Shown: positions 41,802 to 50,988, counted from the stretch's first letter. The stretch: DNA of 64,000 bases from JAFDWI01 sp963764215 (GCA_963764215.1 CAVXRS010000003.1:62001-126000), one strand, 5' to 3'. Made by a program: numbers and translations. Notes: a model not told the origin generated them from the letters alone.

Positions 41802-43415
41802 TCAGCTCACCACGGAACGGCGGCGTTGCTCAGCACGGCGTTCCGCCTGGAGGCGTCCGAGCGGCGGCTCTTCCGTGAGGTCCACGTGGCGCATGAGCGC
41901 GGCCACTGCAGGATGACCGGCTTCTTCGGCGATGAGGTTGTACATCCGTTGCGCGACACGACGGTAGGCGGGGTGACCCTGGGGCGTCGTGCGCAACTCG
42001 ATGAGGTGCATGGCCTCTCGGGCGTTCAGTTGCATCACGAAACGCACCCGATAGGCAAGGGCAACGGCGTAGGGGGCCTGCGCGGGAAACGTTTCCGAAA
42101 GCACGTCGTACAGCGCCTCGGAGCGCGCCATCGCGGCGTCGAACTCGCCGCCCAGGCCTGCTGCGTCGACGGCCTCGGGCCGGGTGAAGCCGTGGCGGGG
42201 ACTGAGTGGCTGCCATTCGAGGGTGAGCATGCGATGCCGCTGCAGATCCCTGAACGCGCCGTAGTCGGCCAGGACGTCGAATCGGTAGTTCAGACGCTCG
42301 AGCGCCCGGCCGGGCTTGTGACGACGGTTCTGACGCTCCCCCACGTACGCCTCGACCACATTGACGCGTTCGTCCGCGGTCATCGTCCGCACCCGGGCTT
42401 CGATCTGGCGCTCGGGGAGATGGGTGTGCGCATAGAGCATCGAGGTGATCAGGGCCACTTCGGCATCGGGATCGAACGCCGTCAGTTGAACCGGGGGAAC
42501 ATCGTCCGCCGGAGTCGTCCGGTCGAACAACTCGGCGGCGACCCGTTCCATGGAGGTCTGACGATCCTCGAGATAGTCCGACCACGCCAGACCCCGATCG
42601 GGTTGATCGACCCTTCGGAGGAACGACGGGATCACCTTGCGGAGCTCACCGAGCATCAGGTCCGCGTAGCTCCGGGCCTCCGGGAGCGGGTGCGCCCGCA
42701 TGCGCAACAGAAGCTGTTCGTAGCCCTGACCGGTGCCGAATATGCCCACGTTCGACAGCGAGGCACCGGGGAGGACGCCTCGCACCGAGTCGAACGCCCG
42801 GGCACGGACCGCCTGCCGGTACACGAAATCCGAATCACCTGGTTCGCGGGGAATCACCTCGCGGAGGAACTGCTGCATCGCTGTCACCAGTTCCGCATAG
42901 GTGTCGAAGAGGCGGTCCAGGTCGCCGACGTAGCGGGTACCGAGCGACGACGCCAGGATCGCGGGATCCCGGTAGTAGCGGTAGCGGCCTTCGAGCCGCT
43001 GGTCGTAGGCGATGTACCGGGTCGACTGTTCGAGGTACGACATCAGCCGACCCCACTCGAGCACCTTCGTGAGCAGATTCGATGCCTGTTCACAGGCCAG
43101 ATGGACCCCACCGAGCTGGGCGACCGAGTCGTCGCCGTATTCGACGAACACCTTCTCGTAGAGCTGCTCGGCCCGCTGCAGGCCCACGGTTGCGTCGATC
43201 GAGGCGTCGCCGCTGATGTCCAGTTCGGTCACGAATTCGTCGAGGAAAAGTCGGCGCAGGCTCTTGTGAGAACGGGAATACCGGGCGAAGAGCGCGCCTT
43301 TGACCACCTCGGGAAGGTTCACCAGCGCGAACACCGGCTGATCGAGGTTTGTGAAGTAGCGACGCAACACGTCGGATTCCGATTCGGTGAAATCCTCAGA
43401 CGCGTAGGTGTTCAC
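41802..43415 (-). CDS. Tandem-domain ThyX-like (flavin-dependent thymidylate synthase family) protein
   Basis: 537-aa protein with two ThyX-like halves, about twice the size of classical ThyX. The N-terminal half contains FARYSRSHKSLRRLFLDEF, YGDDSVAQLGGVHLACEQ and GRLMSYLEQSTRYI. The C-terminal half contains FRDLQRHRMLTLEWQPLSPRHG and FVMQLNAREAMHLIELRTTPQGH. The diagnostic ThyX motif RHRx7S is not exact in either half, so dUMP methylation is not assured. The start is a GTG overlapping the previous stop; TAGAGT lies 6 nt upstream of it. Confidence 0.8.
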   Translation of the reverse strand: MNTYASEDFTESESDVLRRYFTNLDQPVFALVNLPEVVKGALFARYSRSHKSLRRLFLDEFVTELDISGDASIDATVGLQRAEQLYEKVFVEYGDDSVAQLGGVHLACEQASNLLTKVLEWGRLMSYLEQSTRYIAYDQRLEGRYRYYRDPAILASSLGTRYVGDLDRLFDTYAELVTAMQQFLREVIPREPGDSDFVYRQAVRARAFDSVRGVLPGASLSNVGIFGTGQGYEQLLLRMRAHPLPEARSYADLMLGELRKVIPSFLRRVDQPDRGLAWSDYLEDRQTSMERVAAELFDRTTPADDVPPVQLTAFDPDAEVALITSMLYAHTHLPERQIEARVRTMTADERVNVVEAYVGERQNRRHKPGRALERLNYRFDVLADYGAFRDLQRHRMLTLEWQPLSPRHGFTRPEAVDAAGLGGEFDAAMARSEALYDVLSETFPAQAPYAVALAYRVRFVMQLNAREAMHLIELRTTPQGHPAYRRVAQRMYNLIAEEAGHPAVAALMRHVDLTEEPPLGRLQAERRAEQRRRSVVS

Positions 43416-44624
43416 GGCACGACTCTAGAGGTGGTCGATGGCCCGGGAGTGGATGCGCCCGCGAAGGCCGCACGGGCAGCCGGGACCAGCTCGGGATCGT
43501 CCCAGCACTCGAGCGCGAGCCGTGCGAGGACGGTGGCCCCATCCCGGATCGCCCGGTCCGCGCGCTCCGAGATCGCAGCCCCAGCGAAGGCGTCCGTGTG
43601 GATCGCCGTTCCCGCAGGCGCGATCGCGATCATCGGATGGATCGACGGAACGGCATGGCTCACGTTGCCCATGTCGGTGGATCCCACAACCCGTCGGGAT
43701 GCGTCGGGTGGAAGCACGGTCCGACCGAGCTGCGCCGCGAGACCCACGTATCGCTCGAGAAGCGGGCCGTTGTCGATCATGTCCGCATAGGTGTGACCGT
43801 CTTCGGTGATGGTGATCTCGCACCCGGCGGCGTCGGCGCCCGCACGAAGGCAGGCGTGCACCCGTTCGATCAGCTGGCCGAGCGTGTCGAGCGACTCGGA
43901 TCGGACGAACCAGTGGGCTTCGGCTTCGGCGGGTACGACGTTCGCGGCGTCGCCGGCCCGGGTGAAGATGCCGTGGATCCGCTCGTGGGGTGCGATGTGC
44001 TGGCGCAGCGCGGCAACTCCCACATAGCCCAGCACCGCTGCATCGAGCGCATTTCTCCCTCTGTCGGGCGCGGCGGCGGCGTGCGCCGCCCGTCCTCGGT
44101 AGTGCACCCTGAACTGGGCGACGGCGATGGCATCCATGGCGGTCAGGTCCTCGTCAGCCGGGTGCACCATGAAGGCCACGTCGACGTCATCGAACGCGCC
44201 GCGCTCCAGCAGGTCGACCTTGCCTCCGCCCCCTTCTTCCGCCGGTGCGCCGATGACCACGAGACGACCGGCCCGTCTTGGCAGGGCCGCGGCGGCCGCA
44301 ATGCCCGCCCCGGCACCGATCGCCGCGATCACGTTGTGGCCACACGCATGTCCGACGCCTGGGAGAGCGTCGTATTCGCAGATGATCGCGACGTTCGGGC
44401 CGTTTCCGTCTCCGGCTCGTGCGGTGAAGGCGGTGGGCAACCCGAACGCGCCCCGCTCGACCTCGAGATCAGCGGCTTCGAGCAGATCACACAGGTGTGC
44501 ATGTGCACGATGTTCGGCAAAGTTCAGCTCCGGATCCGCGTGCAGGGTGCGGGAAAGATCCACGAGGCGATCCGACCACTCCCGAACCGTGTGGGAGACG
44601 TCCGCCGCGGGCTGTGTCGTCCAT
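43412..44624 (-). CDS. M20D-family amidohydrolase, with a probable frameshift near the start
   Basis: Metal-dependent aminoacylase/amidohydrolase of the M20D group (AbgB/IAA-amino-acid hydrolase-like). Conserved segments: ADPELNFAEHRA, CEYDALPGVGHACGHN (metal-binding Cys/His), GAPAEEGGGGK, the dimerisation-domain HYRGRAAHAAAAP and the later VGSTDMGNVSH. The main frame has no good start; the ATG at 44624 lies 6 nt after a TACGGT box but is one base out of frame with it, so I infer a +1 insertion within the first ~30 nt. The stop overlaps the ThyX-like start (GTGA). Confidence 0.82.
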
Positions 44625-44643
44625 GGCGAGACCGTACCCGCTC

Positions 44644-45256
44644 TCAGATCACCACGGTCACCGCATCGGGGATCACCTCGGCGACGAGATGACCGACCCG
44701 ACCGGCCCGTCTCCCGTCGATGTACACCGGCAGTGGAGCGGGGAGGTCGAGTTCGTACGCGCGCCGTACGCCGCATGTGGATGTCCGGGTGCGGCAGATG
44801 TGTCCCGGTCGGGAGTCGCTTCCGTGCGGCGAGGCGGTCGCTGAGCCCGAGATCGGCCTCGGTGACGTCCAGCAATCCGTCGTCCGGGTGTGATTTCGGG
44901 CCAAGGTCCCACGATCCCAGCCACTGGGCATTCATGACCGCGACCGCCCGTCCCCGCCAGGTGCGGCGCCGGATGATCAGATGAGCCAGAAAGACCCGTT
45001 CGACTCCGTCGAGCTGGGCGACACCGAGATCCACGGGATAACGCGTCGCACCTTCGGCGTAGAGCCGCTCGGCCGACCCGGTCCCACCCAGAGTGGCATG
45101 CAGGTCTCCGCCGACCAGTCCGAGCTCGGGCAGCGGTTCGCCGCGGCGACGTGCCGTTTGGAGCACCTGGGATGCCTCGGCGTCGGAGGCGACCACGACG
45201 CCGCGATCGGAGAGCGTCCCGCTGGCGCCCCAGGGACGGCCGCGACCTATCGTCAC
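44644..45256 (-). CDS. Stand-alone YegS/diacylglycerol-kinase C-terminal-like domain, read through one frameshift
   Basis: About 204 aa. AVAVMNAQWLGSWDLGPKSHPDDGLLDVTEADL is the hallmark of the C-terminal beta-sandwich of YegS-type lipid kinases, and GLVGGDLHATLGG precedes it. The N-terminal DAGKc catalytic domain with its GGDGT ATP site is missing, so catalysis as a lipid kinase is doubtful. The frame shifts +1 at about 44780 (GTHLPHPDI to the tail ending AEVIPDAVTVVI). It starts at a GTG overlapping the tatC stop, so it is coupled to the Tat genes. Confidence 0.65.
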
Positions 45257-46032
45257 GTCGACGTCGACGTCGATCGACCGCGCCGCATCAGGACCCCGAT
45301 GAGCACCGCCAGCCAGAACAGGGCGACCATCGGCACAGCCAGGAAGAGGAACGTGAACGGATCGCCGGTCGGCGTGATGATTCCCGCGAACAACACGATG
45401 ATCGCGATCGCGTACCGCCAGGACCTGATCAGCGTTCGGGGTTTGACCACGCCGATCGCCATGAGTGCGACCAACACGACGGGGAATTCGAACGAGAGTC
45501 CGAACGCGAGCATCATCCAGCCGATGAGGGTCACGAACTTGCCCGAGTCGTAGGCGGCCACGAATTTCGGTCCGCCCACCCCCTGCAACCAGTTCAACGA
45601 GATCGGGAGGACGTAGTAGGCGATCACCGCACCTGCCAGGAACAGCACGAACGCGGGCCCGATGAAAGCCAGGGCGTACTTTCGCTCGTTCGCATACAAG
45701 GCCGGGGCCACGAACTTCCAGATCTGCCAGAGGATCACGGGCATTGCGATCCCCAATCCGATGAACACCGACAGCTTCACTCTGGTCGTGAACGGATCCA
45801 ACGGGCCGGTGTTGGGCAACTGACCGTCGGGCAGCAGGCACTGGTGCTCCTTGCACAACTCGGCAATCGGGTGCACCAGCAGATTGAACACGGGAATGAA
45901 CAGGAACCACCCGACGATCGCACCGATGGTGATTGCGATGGCGCACTTGAGAAGGCGGTTCCGCAACTCCACCAGATGCGCCATGAGCGACATCGAGGAG
46001 TCGTCGGGTTGCGTCTGTTGCTTCGAACTCAT
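45253..46032 (-). CDS. tatC: Sec-independent protein translocase TatC
   Basis: Polytopic receptor for twin-arginine signal peptides. 259 aa with six predicted membrane helices. MSLMAHLVELRNRLLK at the N-terminus and FELPVVL-type FSFEFPVVLVALMAIGVV in the middle are TatC signatures. tatA lies 18 nt upstream on the same strand, and the Pup locus beyond it, reproducing the M. tuberculosis order pafA-pafB-pafC-tatA-tatC with two extra genes inserted. Confidence 0.95.
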   Translation of the reverse strand: MSSKQQTQPDDSSMSLMAHLVELRNRLLKCAIAITIGAIVGWFLFIPVFNLLVHPIAELCKEHQCLLPDGQLPNTGPLDPFTTRVKLSVFIGLGIAMPVILWQIWKFVAPALYANERKYALAFIGPAFVLFLAGAVIAYYVLPISLNWLQGVGGPKFVAAYDSGKFVTLIGWMMLAFGLSFEFPVVLVALMAIGVVKPRTLIRSWRYAIAIIVLFAGIITPTGDPFTFLFLAVPMVALFWLAVLIGVLMRRGRSTSTST

Positions 46033-46050
46033 CGACGAGCGATCACAGGA

Positions 46051-46329
46051 TCACGAAACCGGCGGCTCGTCCGCCTTGTCGGACGCGCCGGTCGCCGCTC
46101 CGGACGACAGTTCCTGATCTTCCTGGGGAGCAGCATCGGGCGGTTTGGTGTCGTCGGTGACATCACGCATGGCCTGGCGCATCTCGTTCTGGAAACCCCC
46201 CGAGACCTTCCGCAGCTCGCCCATCGCCCGTCCCAGCTTGCGACTGACCTCGGGCATCTTCTCGGGTCCGAGGACGATCACGATGAGCAGGAAGATGAAG
46301 ATCATCTTCTCCGGCGAGAAATCCAGCAT
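46051..46329 (-). CDS. tatA: Tat translocase subunit TatA/TatB-like
   Basis: 92-aa protein: N-terminal membrane helix (KMIFIFLLIVIVLGPEKMPEVSRKLG), amphipathic helix with FQNEMRQAMRDV, then an acidic disordered tail. It forms the Tat pore with TatC. The ATG at 46329 is 8 nt after TAGCAT. TatA versus TatB is not certain: the Glu-Pro-Glu character of LGPEKMPE fits either type. Confidence 0.88.
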   Translation of the reverse strand: MLDFSPEKMIFIFLLIVIVLGPEKMPEVSRKLGRAMGELRKVSGGFQNEMRQAMRDVTDDTKPPDAAPQEDQELSSGAATGASDKADEPPVS

Positions 46330-46337
46330 CGCGCCTG

Positions 46338-46343
46338 ATGCTA
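46338..46343 (-). promoter_or_regulatory. -10 box for tatA
   Basis: TAGCAT on the minus strand, 8 nt before the ATG at 46329. Confidence 0.5.
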
Positions 46344-46562
46344 CCGGTCTCGGGACCCCGTGGACGGGTCGGCATCGCGGTCGATCGCGACCCGGTCGGC
46401 TGCGCCCCGCAAACGGGCTCCTTCGGTACGCAGGTCGTCGGCACCGGCACCGAGCTCCCGCTCCCCCATCAGTCGAGACTGTGCGAGCCGACGGGTGCCG
46501 ATCGCCAACCACAGGGCGCCGGCCACGATGACCAAAGGAGCAAGAGCCCACAGCCACGGCAT
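46341..46562 (-). CDS. Small membrane protein, 73 aa
   Basis: A single N-terminal transmembrane helix (WLWALAPLVIVAGALWLAI) followed by an Arg/Ala-rich cytoplasmic helix. It precedes tatA by 11 nt on the same strand; tatA's -10 box overlaps its end. Function unknown; similar short anchored helical proteins are common in actinobacteria. Confidence 0.6.
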   Translation of the reverse strand: MPWLWALAPLVIVAGALWLAIGTRRLAQSRLMGERELGAGADDLRTEGARLRGAADRVAIDRDADPSTGSRDR

Positions 46563-46622
46563 TTCTCCACGCTATCGGCACACGGTCGGATCCGGCGTGC
46601 CACGGTGCGCCATGATGATCCG

Positions 46623-47330
46623 ATGAGCAACACGCCGTCAGAACGGCAGGTCCTCGGCTTCGCCCACCGTGGCGGGCGCGCCCACGCCCGCGACAACACG
46701 ATCGAAGCTTTCGTCACCGCTTGTCGTATGGGTGCGCACGCGCTCGAGACCGATGTCTGGCTCACCAGGGATCGACGAGCGGTGATCGATCACGATGGAA
46801 TCGTCCGGACCGGTCTCCGACGACGGACGATCGCCGAGTCGACGCTGGAGGAACTCCCGCAGCACGTTCCCACCTTGGGTGATCTCCAGGATGCCGTCGG
46901 TGCCCAGATCGACTTGTCGATCGACGTGAAGGATGTGGAAGCCGCCGCGGCGATCGTGGAGGATCGTGCCACCGCGGGCGCCGGAGCCCTCGAGCGCACC
47001 TGGTTGTGTCACCACGACCCGACCATCGTGGCGACCTGGCGGCGTCTGGATCCCCAGATCCGTCTCGTGGCGTCGATTCGTCGAACCGCACTGGTCACAT
47101 GGTCGTTCGCCCGACTCGCCGAAGGTGGCATCGAGGTGGTGAACCTGCCCCATCGCCACTGGACCCCTCCTCTGGTGCGCGATTGCCATGATGCCGGACT
47201 CCTGGCGTTCGCGTGGGGCGTGCAACGCACCCGTCGAATGCGGCGGCTCGTCGGTTGGGGCATCGACGGGATCTACAGCGATCACACCGACCGGATGGTC
47301 GCCGTCCTCAGAGCCAACCGATCCGGCTGA
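46623..47330 (+). CDS. Glycerophosphodiester phosphodiesterase family protein
   Basis: 235-aa TIM-barrel enzyme releasing glycerol 3-phosphate from glycerophosphodiesters. The GDPD signature FAHRGG...NTIEAF, ETDVWLTRDRRAVIDHD and later FAWGVQ and GIDGIYSDHTD are present, giving the catalytic His pair and Glu/Asp metal ligands. It lacks a signal peptide, so it is cytoplasmic. It converges with lepB, overlapping it by 23 nt. It interrupts the usual pafC-tatA order seen in mycobacteria. Confidence 0.9.
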   Translation: MSNTPSERQVLGFAHRGGRAHARDNTIEAFVTACRMGAHALETDVWLTRDRRAVIDHDGIVRTGLRRRTIAESTLEELPQHVPTLGDLQDAVGAQIDLSIDVKDVEAAAAIVEDRATAGAGALERTWLCHHDPTIVATWRRLDPQIRLVASIRRTALVTWSFARLAEGGIEVVNLPHRHWTPPLVRDCHDAGLLAFAWGVQRTRRMRRLVGWGIDGIYSDHTDRMVAVLRANRSG

Positions 47331-48054
47331 TCGGCCAGATCCGGAGGAAGGCCCGGCCCACGATCTTCGATTCCTTCACGGGGCCGAAGCACCGACTGTC
47401 GTACGAGTTGTTGCGGTTGTCGCCCATCACGAACATCATTCCCTTGGGGATCACGTACGGATGGGCCCGCGTGCCGGGAAAGCCGCAACCGAATGGAGGT
47501 TGGCCCACCGTGGTCGAGCCTTTCCGAACATAGGGTTCGTCGAGCTGCTCGCCGTTGATGTACACCCGGCCCCCGGAAATGGCCAGGCGGTCGCCGGGCA
47601 GCGCGATCACCCGCTTGACGAGATCCCGGTACTCACCGACGATGCCGCAATTCGCCCACGTGGGCGACGACGGCCTCTGGCATTGCGGCGTGGTGAACAC
47701 CACGACGTCGCCGCGGTGGACGTCGTGCAACTTGTACGACAGCTTGTTGACCACGATCCGGTCGTGGACGTCGAGCGTGGGGATCATCGAGCCGGACGGG
47801 ATCCGGAACGGCTGAAAGAGGAACGCCTGGATCAACAGCGCGAGGCCGAACGCACCGCCGATCACCACGACCCACTCGACGAGTGCCCGCCAACCGGTTC
47901 GCTTGGCGCGCCGCTTCAACTTCGACGGTGGGAGGTTGATCGGCGGTTCCCCGGGTGAGGCGGCGGCGTCCTCGGAAACAGGGCTCGCTGGTTCTGGATT
48001 CTTGCGCGGCACAGGATTGCACACGATATCGCTTCGACTGCGGAGTGCTCGCAC
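47308..48054 (-). CDS. lepB: Signal peptidase I
   Basis: Membrane serine protease that removes signal peptides. An N-terminal disordered region is followed by one membrane helix (WVVVIGGAFGLALLIQAF), then the catalytic serine in PSGSMIPTL and the catalytic lysine in LVKRVIALPGD. GDNRNNSYDSR near the end is the family box E. 248 aa. A GTG at 48054 gives the longest reading; a GTG at 48024 is equally possible. It lies 15 nt after pafC on the same strand. Confidence 0.93.
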   Translation of the reverse strand: MRALRSRSDIVCNPVPRKNPEPASPVSEDAAASPGEPPINLPPSKLKRRAKRTGWRALVEWVVVIGGAFGLALLIQAFLFQPFRIPSGSMIPTLDVHDRIVVNKLSYKLHDVHRGDVVVFTTPQCQRPSSPTWANCGIVGEYRDLVKRVIALPGDRLAISGGRVYINGEQLDEPYVRKGSTTVGQPPFGCGFPGTRAHPYVIPKGMMFVMGDNRNNSYDSRCFGPVKESKIVGRAFLRIWPISRIGWL

Positions 48055-48069
48055 GGATGGTCGAACGCC

Positions 48070-49029
48070 TCAGTCCTCCACCGACTCGCCATAGCACGAA
48101 AGGACCGCCTGTGCGTACGTGCGGACCGCCGCCTGTAGCTGCAACGGCGCATCCTCGGCGACGACCCGGACTGCTGGTCCGCACTGGACGAGCAGTCGCG
48201 CCAGCCAGTCCTCGGATGCGACCGCGAGCCGGATCCGGATACCGTCGGATTCCTCGATCCGTTCGTCGATCGGCACCGATTCGAACAGCCAGGTCACCGA
48301 ACGGTCGACTTCGAGGGTGACCTGGGGTAGCGATTCGGCGAAGGAGACCTGGGCGGTACCGAGTTCTTCCGGGTGCTCGACAGCGTCTTCGGACAGCTCG
48401 GCTGCGAGCATGCGGTCCAATCGGAAGATCCGGACATCGGTGGCGCGATGACACCAGGCGGAGACGTACCAGTAGCCGGATCGGAAGAAGACCTGGAGGA
48501 CCTCGATCCGGCGTCGTCGTGCCTCCCCTCCGGGTCGCTGATACTCGATCTCCACTTGGCGTCCTTCGCGGCGCCCCTGCTCCAGGATCGTGAACACCCC
48601 GGCGGGCGCGTGCCCCAGATCGACGGCGAAACGTTCGACGGCGTCGGTACCGAGCATCTGCCGCAGCTTGTCGATCGCACCGGTCAAGGGGCCGCTGTCT
48701 TGCGCCCCCGGTAGTTCCTGGATTCCGCGCAGCGCCGCGAGCAGGCTCACGGCCTGACCGGGGGTGAATCGCAGCGGTCGGGCGAACGCGTCGGCGTAGT
48801 GGATCCTGACCCGGTCGTCCTCGATCCATGCATCGATCAGCGTGTCCGGCGTGAACGGGTAGGTACCCACCATCATCACCGTCTCGAGATCCTTCACGAG
48901 CTGGGCACGACTCACCTCGAAGCGACGACACACCTCGGACACCGCCGCTCCCTCGGGGTGGGAGGCGACCCAGGGAACAAGCGCCAGCAACCGGCTCAAC
49001 CGGTCTGATGCGGTGGTCTTGCGGCTCAC
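48070..49029 (-). CDS. pafC: WYL-domain transcriptional regulator PafC
   Basis: Helix-turn-helix protein with WYL and WCX domains. In mycobacteria PafB and PafC form the activator of the LexA/RecA-independent DNA-damage response. The N-terminal HTH (RLSRLLALVPWVASHPEGAAVSEVCRRF) and the WYL core (GYWYVSAWCHRATDVRIFRLDRM) are visible. The GTG at 49029 overlaps the pafB stop; the longer open frame to 49164 is pafB shadow. About 319 aa. Confidence 0.88.
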   Translation of the reverse strand: MSRKTTASDRLSRLLALVPWVASHPEGAAVSEVCRRFEVSRAQLVKDLETVMMVGTYPFTPDTLIDAWIEDDRVRIHYADAFARPLRFTPGQAVSLLAALRGIQELPGAQDSGPLTGAIDKLRQMLGTDAVERFAVDLGHAPAGVFTILEQGRREGRQVEIEYQRPGGEARRRRIEVLQVFFRSGYWYVSAWCHRATDVRIFRLDRMLAAELSEDAVEHPEELGTAQVSFAESLPQVTLEVDRSVTWLFESVPIDERIEESDGIRIRLAVASEDWLARLLVQCGPAVRVVAEDAPLQLQAAVRTYAQAVLSCYGESVED

Positions 49030-49955
49030 GATGATGCCACGACCCGGTGCAACCAGTCGATGATCTCGGCGCGCACGTCGGTGGGTCCGGTCACCTCGAC
49101 GTCGTCGCCGAAACCCAGGATCCAGGAGCGGAACCCTTGACGGTTCGTCACTTCGACTGCGCATCGGGTTCGTCCGTCGGGTTCCCGGCCGACGACGACC
49201 TCCTCACCCGTGTCGGCCAGCACAGCTTCCAGTGCCGCCTCAGCGACCGACAGCCGCGCCGTGAACCGCTCGTCGTCGCCGACGGTCCAGGGGCGGATCG
49301 GTTCGAGAGCGCGCGCGCCGGCATGGGCGAGTTCTGTCGGCTGCCCCAGGTGAACCGGCCCCTCGACACGGTCGAGGCGGTAAGTCCGCTGCCCTTCGGC
49401 TCTTTCGTCCCAACCCGAAACATACCAGCGACCCTGTTGGAAGCCGAGGCCACCCGGCGTCACGGAACGGTCCGTACCGTGGTAGCGGAACGAGATCGAC
49501 CGATGGTCGGACAACGCATCGAAGACGACGGCCAGATTGGGGTCATCCGGGAGGTCCACCAGCGGGGGCGCATCGGGCACGGCATCGATCGCCCCTCCCA
49601 ACTTGAAGAGCCCTTCCCGGATGGCGACCGAGTCCGGGACCATCACGAGCCGGGTCGCGAGGTGGAGCGCCGCGAGTTCGTCCGGATCGAGCTCGGGATC
49701 GTCGAGGTAGTACTCGGACGGATCGATGCGATAGCCCTCCACCGGCGGGGCACTGTCCGCTACCGGTTCGATCCGGATCGTGATCCCCATCTCCCGCAGA
49801 TCCGCTTTGTCCCGGGAGAATTGACGATGAAAGGCCTCGTCGTCGTCCGGGTACGCCCCGATCCGCCGTCGGATCGTCGCCGCCGAGAGCGGCACCGGGG
49901 TCCGCAACAGCGCCGCGACCAGGTTCATCAACCGTTCGAGCTTCGCCGACGCCAT
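49026..49955 (-). CDS. pafB: WYL-domain transcriptional regulator PafB
   Basis: Partner of PafC. 309 aa: N-terminal HTH (LERLMNLVAALLRTPVPLSAATIRRRIGAY), WYL core (GRWYVSGWDERAEGQRTYRLDRV) and C-terminal WCX-like domain. The WYL domain probably senses single-stranded DNA or a nucleotide signal (known of the family, not shown here). The stop overlaps pafC (GTGA). It follows the DUF3866 gene by 4 nt. Confidence 0.9.
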   Translation of the reverse strand: MASAKLERLMNLVAALLRTPVPLSAATIRRRIGAYPDDDEAFHRQFSRDKADLREMGITIRIEPVADSAPPVEGYRIDPSEYYLDDPELDPDELAALHLATRLVMVPDSVAIREGLFKLGGAIDAVPDAPPLVDLPDDPNLAVVFDALSDHRSISFRYHGTDRSVTPGGLGFQQGRWYVSGWDERAEGQRTYRLDRVEGPVHLGQPTELAHAGARALEPIRPWTVGDDERFTARLSVAEAALEAVLADTGEEVVVGREPDGRTRCAVEVTNRQGFRSWILGFGDDVEVTGPTDVRAEIIDWLHRVVASS

Positions 49956-49959
49956 CGAA

Positions 49960-50988
49960 TCAGCCCCTCACGGCCGCGATCCCCGCGGCCGCTGCGGTGT
50001 CGAAGAAGAGCCGGTCGACGTCCGGTCCACGGCCCATCGTGGTGACGTGCAGACCAGCAGCGTCGAGGAGCGCCGCGGCGTCGACGTCGGCGACTTCGAC
50101 GACCCGGTGGCGGCCCCTCCACGCCGCGACCTGCTCGCTCAGCGAGGGCACGATCGGAACGGTCACGGAGGTGCGCAGGAGCTCCAACACGGTGTCGGTG
50201 TGGTGGCTCGGCCCCCGGTGCCGCGGCCGTTCGTCGGCCTCGGAGGCCCGCACGCAGAGGATCGCCTCGGCGCCGAGCGCGGCGGCCGTGTCCAGGATCG
50301 GCGCAGCTTCCAGGGCGGTGGTCGCCAGGCGGTGGCCGGTACCGACGACGCCCGGCCCCATCCCGACCACGATGAGCTCGGCCCCTGCGTCGTGGCGTGC
50401 GAGTGCGAGCGCATCGGGAACGCCGACTGCCTCGCGCCGTCCCCCGAACGCGTGACCGGCGGTGACCGTTCCGGCCGCCAGCAGCCCCCTTTCGGTCATC
50501 GCCGCGACCAGTCCGCTGAACGCCATCGGCAACGCCCCGCCGTCGGTCATCACATACGCGATGCGCAGCTCCGGACGCGCCGACAGGGCGCCGAGCACCA
50601 CGAGCGGAACCTGACTGTGGAGCGTGCACGCGACGACCTGCGTACCGCTGAGATCGCCGGGAAGTTCGTCGAGATGCTCTGCCGTTGCCCCGGTGTCGAT
50701 CTGCTCCGGGGTGTACCGGAGCTTCATGATGTGGCCACCGCCGTCGGTCACCAGACCGGGTCGGGTCAGATTTGCCGCGACCACGTGCCAACCGCCAGTT
50801 CCCAAGCCGAGATCGACAGCGGTGGCGTTCGCCAGCACCTCGTCACCGACGGTCATCGGACCGGTCAGCTCGGTGAGCACATACGCGCGTTCGTCTGTTT
50901 CCCCGCCGGCGAGTCGCACCAGGATGCGCTGGAATCCCGGACGTTCGTCGATCATCCCGGAGACGACTCCGGGGACGAAGCGCGCCAT
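49960..50988 (-). CDS. DUF3866-family protein
   Basis: 342 aa, soluble. Recognised family segments are an N-terminal beta domain (GVVSGMIDERPGFQRILVRLAGG...RAYVLTELTGP), GGWHVVAANLTRPG, HIMKLRYTP and a Rossmann-like C-terminal half (VVVGMGPGVVGTGHRLATTALEAA). Function unknown. It overlaps the pafA stop by TGATG and is followed at once by pafB, so it is an integral part of the Pup operon here, whereas pafA is followed directly by pafB in M. tuberculosis. Confidence 0.8.
   Translation of the reverse strand: MARFVPGVVSGMIDERPGFQRILVRLAGGETDERAYVLTELTGPMTVGDEVLANATAVDLGLGTGGWHVVAANLTRPGLVTDGGGHIMKLRYTPEQIDTGATAEHLDELPGDLSGTQVVACTLHSQVPLVVLGALSARPELRIAYVMTDGGALPMAFSGLVAAMTERGLLAAGTVTAGHAFGGRREAVGVPDALALARHDAGAELIVVGMGPGVVGTGHRLATTALEAAPILDTAAALGAEAILCVRASEADERPRHRGPSHHTDTVLELLRTSVTVPIVPSLSEQVAAWRGRHRVVEVADVDAAALLDAAGLHVTTMGRGPDVDRLFFDTAAAAGIAAVRG

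Noticed and set aside
4072..45256. Programmed +1 frameshifting as the main explanation for the split genes
   Set aside because: The junction sequences share no slippery codon or stop-codon context, the breaks cluster in parts of the window, and many unrelated genes are hit. Sequence error is simpler; the bias is still reported as a finding.
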